Source of the DNA: Thiobacter sp964445085
Lineage (GTDB): Bacteria > Pseudomonadota > Gammaproteobacteria > Burkholderiales > Thiobacteraceae
Reading direction: 5' to 3'
DNA: 9,347 nucleotides
NCBI GenBank assembly: GCA_964445085.1
Contig: CAYUJV010000109.1
Coordinates: forward strand, 1 to 9,347
Each line of letters begins with the position of its first letter. The stretch's first letter is position 1. Positions 1 through 5,342 of the stretch are shown one piece after another. The notes under the pieces are model-generated. The model was not told where the DNA came from and did not search any database. It saw only the letters and a program-made list of their open reading frames with translations. The position numbers and the translations under genes are program-made.

Positions 1-2
1 AG

Positions 3-470
3 GCGCACACGACGCCGGCTGGCGGCCGGCCGCAGGCGGAGGAGGCTGGCGCGGCAGGCCGCAGTGCGATGCCGGCCGGTCTGCGCGAGCAGAGCGCCGC
101 GGAGCCGGTGCATCCGAGCACGGCGCCGCTGGTGCAGCAGCAGCTCGACGCGCTGGATGCCCGGCACATCCTCTGGCAGGGCCAGGTGTGGCCCGGGCAG
201 ACCCTGCACTGGGAGATCGAGGAACGGGAGGCGCGCGAGGGCGGGGCAGCGGTCGAGAACGAGTGGCGGACCCGGCTTTCCCTCAGCCTGCCGAACCTGG
301 GCGACGTGGGCGCCCAGCTCCAGCTCTCGGCCCAGGGCATCCGCATCGAGGTGACGGCCGCGCAGGCGGACGCGCTGCAGCGCCTGCAGCAGGCGGCGGA
401 CAGCCTCAAGGCCGGCTTCGAGCGCGCCGATCTCAGCCTGCTGCAGCTGACGGTGAAGCAGAATGGATAA
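3..470 (+). CDS. Flagellar hook-length control protein FliK-like, C-terminal part (5' end outside window)
   Basis: The reading frame is open from the first bases, so the gene starts upstream; 155 codons are visible before TAA. The visible protein begins with a low-complexity Ala/Gly/Pro linker of about 40 residues, as in FliK proteins. A compact domain follows with WQGQVWPGQTLHWEIEE, then RLSLSLPNLGDVGAQLQLSAQ and a C-terminal helical stretch rich in Gln, Ala and Leu. The pattern of amphipathic strands around LPNLGDVGAQLQL resembles the Flg_hook domain of FliK. In that family the C-terminal domain contacts the FlhB cytoplasmic domain and switches export from hook to filament substrates. The next gene, overlapping by 8 nt, encodes an FlhB-C-like protein, which supports the assignment. 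The match is by pattern, and divergent FliK-like proteins of unknown role also exist, so no symbol is given. Confidence 0.72.
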   Translation, partial: AHTTPAGGRPQAEEAGAAGRSAMPAGLREQSAAEPVHPSTAPLVQQQLDALDARHILWQGQVWPGQTLHWEIEEREAREGGAAVENEWRTRLSLSLPNLGDVGAQLQLSAQGIRIEVTAAQADALQRLQQAADSLKAGFERADLSLLQLTVKQNG

Positions 471-783
471 GACGGATCCCCGCCGCTCGGCAGTGGCGCT
501 CGCCTACCAGGAGGGCATGGGCGCCCCGCGCGTGGTGGCCAAGGGCCGGGGCGTGCTGGCGGAGACCATCATCGAGCGGGCGAAGGAGGCCGGCGTCTAC
601 GTGCACGAATCGCCGGCCCTGGTATCGCTGCTGATGCAGGTGGACCTGGACCAGCACATTCCGCCCCAGCTCTATCTGGCCGTGGCCGAGCTCCTGGCCT
701 GGCTGTACCGCATCGAGCAGGGGCTCGATCCCGGCGCGCCGCCCCAGCCGGCGCCGCCGCTCCCGACGCCCCCGACACTCTGA
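463..783 (+). CDS. Stand-alone FlhB C-terminal-domain protein (FhlB/FlhX-like, type III export switch family)
   Basis: This 106-aa soluble protein matches the cytoplasmic C-terminal domain of FlhB/YscU/EscU. It shows AVALAYQEGMGAPRVVAKGRG (residues 10-30), AETIIERAKEAGVYVHESPALVSLL (33-57) and IPPQLYLAVAELLAWLYRIEQ (66-86). Full FlhB is about 350-380 aa with four membrane helices; none are present here. The autocleavage motif NPTH, expected just before the AVAL strand, is replaced by DPRR (residues 5-8), so self-cleavage is not expected. Residues 88-106 form a Pro-rich tail. The ATG lies inside the end of the FliK-like gene (ATGGATAA overlap), implying translational coupling, and TGA is followed at once by an in-frame TAG. 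Such proteins (FlhX of Helicobacter/Campylobacter) can partly replace FlhB-C. Its role here is inferred, perhaps in flagellar export switching with the FliK-like neighbour. Confidence 0.85.
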   Translation: MDKTDPRRSAVALAYQEGMGAPRVVAKGRGVLAETIIERAKEAGVYVHESPALVSLLMQVDLDQHIPPQLYLAVAELLAWLYRIEQGLDPGAPPQPAPPLPTPPTL

Positions 784-793
784 TAGCCCGCGC

Positions 794-3388
794 TCAGCCC
801 TTGAGGGCGGCGATCAGGTCGGTCTCCAGGCGCAGCACCGCTTTCACGTTCCCCAGCCGATCGTCGTCGGCACGCACCAGGAAGGTGTCTTCCGCCCGCT
901 CGCCCAGGGTGGCGATCTTCGCCGTGTGCAGGTGGATCCCGTGCCGGAGCAGCACCTGCGCGATGCGCGAGAGCAGGCCCGGCCGGTCGCCGGCGGTGAT
1001 CGACAGCACGTGATACTGGCCGCGCTCGTCCGGCAGGATGCTGACCTTGGGCTCGATCGGAAAGTGCTTCACCTGCCGGCTCACGCGCCCGATTACAGGA
1101 GACTCCGCCAGATCTTCGGCGCCGGCGAGCCGCTGCGCGAGCTCGTACTCGATGAACGACAGCAGGTCGCGGTAGTGCTGCGCGGCGCCGCCCATGTCCA
1201 GCACGAGAAAGGTGTCCAGGGCATAGCCGTGGGGCGTGGTGTAGATCTTGGCCTCGACGATGTTGTAGTTCATGCGCTCGAAGAAGGCGCAGATGCGCGC
1301 GAAGAGATCGTCGCGGTCGCGGGTGTAGATCAGCACCTGGATGCCCTCGCCGTGGGGGGCGACCCGCGCGCGCACCAGCGGCGTTGCCGTGTGCATGTGC
1401 TGGTGCAGCATGCGGGCGTGCCAGGCGATTTCCTGCACGCCGTGGCGCAGGAAATAGCTGGTGTCGAGCTCGCGCCAGACCTGCTGCGGCGCATCCGCGG
1501 GCAGGGCTTCGGGCGCCAGCAGGCGCAGGGCTTCGGCCCGGCGCACTTCCACCTGCTCGTCGGGACTGATCGCGCCGCCGGTGAGCAGGCGCTCCGCGGC
1601 GCGGAACAGGTCCTCCAGCAGCTTGCCCTTCCAGGCGTTCCACACCTTGGGGCTGGTGCCGCGGATGTCGGCCACGGTGAGCAGGTAGAGCGCGGTGAGG
1701 TGGCGCATGTCGCCGACCTTGCGGGCGAAGGCTTCGATCACCTCCGGGTCCGACAGATCCTGCTTCTGCGCCGTGGCGGACATGGTGAGATGCTGCGCCA
1801 CCAGCCAGGCCACCAGCTCCGTGTCCTCGGCCGGCAGATCGTGCTCGCGGCAGAAGCGGCGCGCATCGGCGGCACCCAGGGTCGAGTGGTCGCCGCCGCG
1901 GCCCTTGGCGATGTCGTGGAACAGCCCGGCGACGTAGAGCACCTCGGGGCGCTTGAAATTGGCGATCAGGCGGCTGCACAGCGGGTATTCGTGGGCATAT
2001 TCCGGCACGGTGAAGCGGCGCAGGTTGCGCACCACGAACAGGATGTGCTCGTCCACGGTGTAGACGTGGAACAGGTCGTGCTGCATCTGGCCGACGATGC
2101 GGCCGAAGGCGGGGAGGTAGCGGCCGAGCACGCCGTAGAGGTTCATGCGCCGCAGTCCGTGGGTCAGGCCGCGCGGCGCGCGCAGCATGGCCATGAATTT
2201 CGCGCGGTTCTCGGGCGCGCGGCGAAAGGCGGCGTCGATCCGCGGCAGGGCGCGCAGCAGGGCACGCACCGTGGCCGGGCTCAGGTCGTCGACATCGGTG
2301 CGCTGCTGCAGCATCAGGAAGGCATCGAGGATCGCGCCGGGCGTGCGTTCGAACACGTCAGGCGCATTCAGCTCGAGCAGGCCCTGGCGCCGCGCGAAAT
2401 GGGCGTTGATCAGCACCGGTGCCGGTGGCGGCGCCGGACGGCTGCGCTGGCGCAGGTCGATCAGGAGCAGGTGGTTGAACATGCGCACGCGCTTGGCGGT
2501 GCGGTAATAGCGCTGCATCAGCACCTCGCTCGCCGCGCGCGTGCGCTGGGCGTGGCAGCCGGCCTCTCGTGCCAGGGCTTCCTGGAAGTCGAACAGCAGG
2601 CGGTCCTCGCGCCGCTGCGCGACCTGGTGCAGGCGGATGCGCAAGTCGCGCAGCGTGTTCTCCAGGCGTGCGATCTGGCGCGCCTCGGACGGGGTCAACA
2701 GGCCGGCGCGGGCCAGCGCGCCCCAGCTCGCGCCGAGGCCCAGCGCCTGGGCGAGCCACAGGCAATTCTGCAGGTCGCGCAGCCCGCCCGGGCTTTCCTT
2801 GAGGTTGGGTTCGAGCTTGTAGGCGCTGTCCTGGAAGCGGATGTGTCGCTGCTCCTGTTCCAGCACTTTGGCCTCGACGAAGCCGGGCACGTCCAGGGCG
2901 GCATGAAAGGCCCGCTGGAACGCCCGATAGAGCGCCGCGTCACCGGCGATGAGCCGGGCCTCGAGCAGGTTGGTGGCGACGGTGACGTCGCGCGCGCTTT
3001 CCTCCAGGCACGCCGCGATGGTGCGCACGCTGTGGCCGATCTCCAGCCCGACATCCCAGAAGGCGCCGACCAGCGCTTCCAGCTTCGCCCCCAGGGTGGC
3101 GTCCGGGTCCTGGCGCAGCAGGATCAGCACGTCGACATCGGAATGCGGATATTGCTCGCGCCGGCCGAAGCCGCCCACGGCCACCAGGGCGGCGTGGCGG
3201 GCCAGACCGGATTCCTGCCAGAGGCGGCGCAGGACCGCATCGATGAGATCGCTGTGGGCGCGGAGATAGCGCGCGGGGGAGGGGTGGGCCCGAAACTCCG
3301 CGACGAGCCCGGCGCGGGCCTGCTTCAACTCGGCCCGCAGGCCCTGGGGCGACGGGGATGCTGCCGGCAGCAGCTCAGGCGGCCGCAT
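794..3388 (-). CDS. glnD: Bifunctional [protein-PII] uridylyltransferase / uridylyl-removing enzyme
   Basis: The product is the cytoplasmic nitrogen sensor that adds UMP to PII (GlnB/GlnK) when glutamine is low and removes it when glutamine is high. It is 864 aa, close to the usual 850-890. The nucleotidyltransferase domain has GGFGR (72-76) and PHSDVDV (81-87), with metal-binding Asp84 and Asp86. The conserved KLEPNLKESPGGLRDLQ stretch lies at 191-207. The HD hydrolase domain shows H448, the HD pair H491-D492, H501 and H533. Two ACT domains, expected to bind glutamine, lie at about 684-760 (VLIYTRDRDDLFARI) and 793-864 (VLSITAGDRPGLLSRIA). All catalytic motifs for both activities are present. 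The ATG sits 14 nt inside the end of map with no good Shine-Dalgarno sequence, so coupling to map translation is likely. The 3' end meets the FlhB-like gene across 10 nt. Confidence 0.97.
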   Translation of the reverse strand: MRPPELLPAASPSPQGLRAELKQARAGLVAEFRAHPSPARYLRAHSDLIDAVLRRLWQESGLARHAALVAVGGFGRREQYPHSDVDVLILLRQDPDATLGAKLEALVGAFWDVGLEIGHSVRTIAACLEESARDVTVATNLLEARLIAGDAALYRAFQRAFHAALDVPGFVEAKVLEQEQRHIRFQDSAYKLEPNLKESPGGLRDLQNCLWLAQALGLGASWGALARAGLLTPSEARQIARLENTLRDLRIRLHQVAQRREDRLLFDFQEALAREAGCHAQRTRAASEVLMQRYYRTAKRVRMFNHLLLIDLRQRSRPAPPPAPVLINAHFARRQGLLELNAPDVFERTPGAILDAFLMLQQRTDVDDLSPATVRALLRALPRIDAAFRRAPENRAKFMAMLRAPRGLTHGLRRMNLYGVLGRYLPAFGRIVGQMQHDLFHVYTVDEHILFVVRNLRRFTVPEYAHEYPLCSRLIANFKRPEVLYVAGLFHDIAKGRGGDHSTLGAADARRFCREHDLPAEDTELVAWLVAQHLTMSATAQKQDLSDPEVIEAFARKVGDMRHLTALYLLTVADIRGTSPKVWNAWKGKLLEDLFRAAERLLTGGAISPDEQVEVRRAEALRLLAPEALPADAPQQVWRELDTSYFLRHGVQEIAWHARMLHQHMHTATPLVRARVAPHGEGIQVLIYTRDRDDLFARICAFFERMNYNIVEAKIYTTPHGYALDTFLVLDMGGAAQHYRDLLSFIEYELAQRLAGAEDLAESPVIGRVSRQVKHFPIEPKVSILPDERGQYHVLSITAGDRPGLLSRIAQVLLRHGIHLHTAKIATLGERAEDTFLVRADDDRLGNVKAVLRLETDLIAALKG

Positions 3389-4190
3389 GGCGGCGCAGGG
3401 CCGGCTTGGCGGGCGTGCCGGCGGAGACGGTAAGCACCTCGTAGCCGGTGTCGGTGACCAGGATGGTGTGCTCCCACTGCGCCGACAGGCTGTGATCCTT
3501 GGTGACGATGGTCCAGCCGTCGGCCAGCTGGCGGATGTCGCGCTTGCCGGCGTTGATCATGGGCTCGATGGTGAAGATCATGCCCGCTCGGAGCTTCACC
3601 CCGGTGTTGGGCTTGCCGTAGTGCACCACCTGCGGCTCCTCGTGGAAGTTGCGGCCGATGCCATGGCCGCAGAACTCGCGCACGACGCTGAACCCGTGGG
3701 CGTGGGCGTGGGTCTGGATGGCATGGCCGATGTCGCCCAGGTGCTTGCCGGGGGCGACCTCCTCGATGCCCAGCCACATGCATTCATAGGTGACCTCGCA
3801 GAGGCGCCGGGCGAGGATGGACGGCTCGCCCACGTAGAACATGCGGCTGGTGTCGCCGTGGAAACCATCCTTGATGACGGTGATGTCCACGTTGATCACG
3901 TCGCCGTTCTTGAGTTTCTTGGTGTCGCTCGGCACGCCGTGGCAGATGACGTGGTTGACGGAGGTGCAGACCGACTTGGGGTAGGGCGTGTAGCCCGGCG
4001 GCGCATAGTTGAGCGGGGCCGGAATGGTGCCCTGGACGTTCACCATGTAATCGTGGCAGAGGCGATCGATCTCGGCCGTGGTCATGCCGGGCTTGATCAG
4101 CGGGCCGATGTAATCCAGCACCTCCGACGCCAGGCGCCCGGCGACGCGCATTTTCTCAATTTCTTCAGGGGTTTTGATGGTGATGGACAT
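3375..4190 (-). CDS. map: Type I methionine aminopeptidase
   Basis: The enzyme removes the initiator methionine from nascent cytoplasmic proteins when the second residue is small. The 271-aa product is near the family length (E. coli 264). The five expected metal ligands are all present: D102 (NVDIT), D113 (HGDTSR), H176 (GHGIG), E209 (TIEPM) and E240 (QWEHT). The substrate-contacting His84 lies in ICHGVP. Each is offset by +5 from the E. coli numbering I recall, so no internal indel is likely. There is no N-terminal zinc-finger extension, which indicates the short proteobacterial class. The ATG is preceded by an extended -10 promoter and a short leader without a clear AGGAG. It is first in the map-glnD unit, divergent from rpsB. 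Confidence 0.97.
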   Translation of the reverse strand: MSITIKTPEEIEKMRVAGRLASEVLDYIGPLIKPGMTTAEIDRLCHDYMVNVQGTIPAPLNYAPPGYTPYPKSVCTSVNHVICHGVPSDTKKLKNGDVINVDITVIKDGFHGDTSRMFYVGEPSILARRLCEVTYECMWLGIEEVAPGKHLGDIGHAIQTHAHAHGFSVVREFCGHGIGRNFHEEPQVVHYGKPNTGVKLRAGMIFTIEPMINAGKRDIRQLADGWTIVTKDHSLSAQWEHTILVTDTGYEVLTVSAGTPAKPALRRHAAA

Positions 4191-4222
4191 GCAGCAGCCA
4201 ATTCTTGACAGAAACAGGCGGA

Positions 4223-4231
4223 ATTATATCA
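4223..4231 (-). promoter_or_regulatory. Extended -10 promoter for map-glnD
   Basis: Read on the minus strand, positions 4231-4223 give TGATATAAT: a perfect TATAAT (4228-4223) preceded by the TGn extension. No recognisable -35 box lies 16-18 nt upstream, where the sequence is pure GC (CGCCGC). Extended -10 promoters commonly tolerate this. Transcription would start near 4215-4217, giving a leader of about 25-28 nt before the map ATG at 4190. This is the only good promoter-like element oriented toward map in the intergenic region. Confidence 0.6.
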
Positions 4232-4234
4232 AGC

Positions 4235-4249
4235 CCGCGCCCGGCGCGG
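4235..4249. repeat. Perfect GC inverted repeat between the divergent promoters
   Basis: CCGCGC (4235-4240), spacer CCG, GCGCGG (4244-4249) is a perfect 6-bp inverted repeat. It occupies the place where the map -35 box would lie and is about 29 bp upstream of the rpsB -35 box. It could be an operator or a DNA or RNA hairpin. In a genome this GC-rich it could also arise by chance, and no regulator is identified. Confidence 0.3.
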
Positions 4250-4277
4250 CGGGTGATTTTCCAAAATGCGCTTTGAC

Positions 4278-4307
4278 TTGAACGAATTAGCGTCACTCGG
4301 CTATAAT
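4278..4307 (+). promoter_or_regulatory. Sigma70-type promoter of the rpsB-tsf operon
   Basis: A perfect -10 TATAAT lies at 4302-4307, with -35 TTGAAC at 4278-4283 and an 18-nt spacer. A nearby TTGACT at 4273-4278 would give a 23-nt spacer and is less likely. A/T runs upstream (GATTTTCCAAAATG, 4255-4268) could act as a weak UP element. The bases after the -10 (CACGGGC, 4308-4314) form a GC-rich discriminator, as seen in stringently controlled ribosomal promoters. Predicted start near 4313-4316, about 212-215 nt before the rpsB ATG. Confidence 0.8.
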
Positions 4308-4392
4308 CACGGGCTTCGTTGGCCGGGGATGGTCCTCGGCTGCGAAAATTCGCACACCTGCTGAAACCAAACTCGCGCAGCGAGTCTCCAGT

Positions 4393-4445
4393 CCCCCTCT
4401 ACCGCTTGCGGGAGAGGGCCGGGGTGAGGGACGAGCGAAGCGAGC
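4393..4445 (+). repeat. REP-like palindromic intergenic repeat inside the rpsB leader
   Basis: The segment reads as CCCCCTCTACCGCTTGCGGG, AGAGGGCCGGGGTGAGGG and ACGAGCGAAGCGAGC. Its core is a hairpin pairing CCCTCT-A-CCGC (4395-4405) with GCGG-G-AGAGGG (4408-4418), interrupted only by an A-G mismatch at 4401/4412. The core resembles a family of dispersed proteobacterial intergenic repeats I recall, of the form CCCTCTCCCGC...GCGGGAGAGGG followed by CCGGGGTGAGGG and a GCGAAGCGAG tail. The A at 4401 would be a departure from that consensus. Only this copy is present in the window, so repetitiveness in the genome is inferred from recognition of the motif. Confidence 0.6.
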
Positions 4446-4448
4446 CAC

Positions 4449-4514
4449 ATAAAGGGTGCCGGCGCCGGAAAATGGGCCGGTGTCAGATCGGCAGGTGGAG
4501 GCTCAACCCTTTAT
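4449..4514 (+). promoter_or_regulatory. Candidate S2 autoregulatory structure next to the rpsB ribosome binding site
   Basis: ATAAAGGGT (4449-4457) is perfectly complementary to ACCCTTTAT (4506-4514), giving a 9-bp helix that closes a 48-nt loop and ends one base before the Shine-Dalgarno AGGAG (4516-4520). Inside it, GGCGCCGG (4461-4468) can pair with CCGGTGTC (4477-4484) in an 8-bp stem with two G-U pairs and an 8-nt loop. The result is a two-level structure stacked on the initiation site. An alternative inner pairing is GCCG (4476-4479) with CGGC (4489-4492). A role in S2-dependent control is plausible but unproven. Confidence 0.5.
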
Positions 4515-4515
4515 C

Positions 4516-4520
4516 AGGAG
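4516..4520 (+). promoter_or_regulatory. Shine-Dalgarno site fixing the rpsB start
   Basis: AGGAG lies 7 nt upstream of ATG 4528. It selects that start over the in-frame GTG at 4456 and over the internal ATG at 4540. Confidence 0.9.
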
Positions 4521-4527
4521 TACTTCC

Positions 4528-5274
4528 ATGTCCGTGACCATGCGTCAGATGCTGGAGGCCGGCGTTCATTTCGGCCACCAAACCCGCTACTGGAACCCCA
4601 AGATGGCTCCCTACATCTTCGGGGAGCGCAACAAGATCCACATCATCAACCTTGAAAAAAGCCTGCCCATGTACGAGGAGGCGCTCAAGTTCGTGCGCCA
4701 GCTCGCTTCCAACAAGGGCAACATCCTGTTCGTCGGCACCAAGCGCCAGGCGCGCGAGATCATCGCCGAGGAGGCCGCCCGCGCCGGCATGCCCTACGTC
4801 AGCCACCGCTGGCTGGGCGGCATGCTCACCAACTTCAAGACGGTGAAGCAGTCCATCAAGCGCCTGCGCGACATGCAGCAGATGGCCGACGACGGCAGCC
4901 TGGACAAGATGTCCAAGAAGGAAGCCCTGGGCTACCGCCGCGAGCTGGAAAAGCTCGAGCGCAGTCTGGGCGGCATCAAGGACATGAATGGCCTGCCCGA
5001 CGCCATTGTCGTCATCGACGTCGGCTACCACAAGGGCGCCATCGTCGAGGCCAAGAAACTGGGCATCCCCGTCGTCGCCGTGGTGGACACCAACTGCTCG
5101 CCCGACGGCGTGGACTACGTCATCCCCGGCAATGACGATTCCAGCCGCGCCATCCGCCTGGACGCGCGCGGCCTGGCCGACGCCGTGCTGGAAGGCAAGG
5201 CGCAGATCATCAAGGAAATCGTCGGCGGCGAGGAGTTCGTCGAAGTCGCGGACGCGGAACAGCCCGCCGCGTAA
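4528..5274 (+). CDS. rpsB: 30S ribosomal protein S2
   Basis: S2 is a structural protein of the small ribosomal subunit that docks late, near S1, and is required for mRNA engagement. The 248-aa product matches the family throughout: MRQMLEAGVHFGHQTRYWNPKM near the N-terminus, then FVGTKRQAREII, YVSHRWLGGMLTNF, LPDAIVVIDV and the PDGVDYVIPGNDDSSRAI stretch. Length compares with 241 aa in E. coli. The ATG at 4528 has AGGAG 7 nt upstream. The gene is preceded by a strong promoter and a long structured leader, and followed by a hairpin with a U-tract before tsf. The Asp/Glu-rich tail (GGEEFVEVADAEQPAA) is typical of the poorly conserved C-terminus. Confidence 0.98.
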   Translation: MSVTMRQMLEAGVHFGHQTRYWNPKMAPYIFGERNKIHIINLEKSLPMYEEALKFVRQLASNKGNILFVGTKRQAREIIAEEAARAGMPYVSHRWLGGMLTNFKTVKQSIKRLRDMQQMADDGSLDKMSKKEALGYRRELEKLERSLGGIKDMNGLPDAIVVIDVGYHKGAIVEAKKLGIPVVAVVDTNCSPDGVDYVIPGNDDSSRAIRLDARGLADAVLEGKAQIIKEIVGGEEFVEVADAEQPAA

Positions 5275-5299
5275 AAAAAGGGGCGTCAGCCCCTTTTTT
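5274..5299 (+). terminator. Intercistronic intrinsic terminator / attenuator between rpsB and tsf
   Basis: A6 (5274-5279), GGGGC (5280-5284), loop GTCA, GCCCC (5289-5293) and T6 (5294-5299) form a perfect GC stem flanked by A and U tracts. The stop codon of rpsB is the start of the A run. The element is symmetric and so could in principle stop transcription on either strand. No convincing promoter is seen in the 43 nt between it and tsf, so partial read-through is expected. A terminator-like structure between rpsB and tsf is also known in E. coli. Confidence 0.85.
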
Positions 5300-5342
5300 G
5301 TTGGTTCACTGAATTTTCTGGAAATCGATTTAGGAGCACACA

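Larger units (their letters stand above)
4314..4527 (+). promoter_or_regulatory. Long 5' leader of rpsB with several hairpins
   Basis: This is the transcribed leader of about 214 nt between the predicted start and the rpsB ATG. No credible gene is seen in it. In order it holds a perfect 14-nt palindrome TGCGAAAATTCGCA (4341-4354), a hairpin ACTCGC-gca-GCGAGT (4371-4385), the REP-like hairpin (4395-4418), and the 3' structured segment that abuts the ribosome binding site (4449-4514). In E. coli the rpsB leader is known to mediate autogenous repression by S2. Whether this leader does the same is an inference from position and structure only. Confidence 0.6.

Noticed and set aside
797..808. GCCC-TTGA-GGGC hairpin at the 3' end of glnD as a terminator
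   Set aside because: The stem is short, lies within the last glnD codons and has no U-tract on either strand.
926..3433. An 835-codon open frame on the plus strand, antisense to glnD and the end of map
   Set aside because: It lies opposite a fully conserved glnD. Its length follows from the high GC content and glnD codon bias, which make stops rare in one antisense frame. Its product (rich in Ala, Gln, Val and His) matches no family I know.
3387..4208. A 273-codon open frame on the plus strand, antisense to map
   Set aside because: Shadow of map, whose metal ligands are all in place on the other strand. No Shine-Dalgarno sequence or family resemblance.
4205..4210. Perfect TTGACA on the plus strand in the map leader
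   Set aside because: The nearest -10-like sequence (TATATC, 4225-4230) is only 14 nt away, and a better promoter for rpsB lies downstream. Probably chance.
4456..4527. N-terminal extension of rpsB from an upstream GTG
   Set aside because: The added residues do not belong to S2, and AGGAG 7 nt before ATG 4528 with the standard MSVTMRQML start settles the call.
4319..4537. A small open frame (TTG start, 72 codons) covering the rpsB leader
   Set aside because: It is built from the REP-like repeat and hairpins, has no ribosome binding site and overlaps the rpsB start out of frame.
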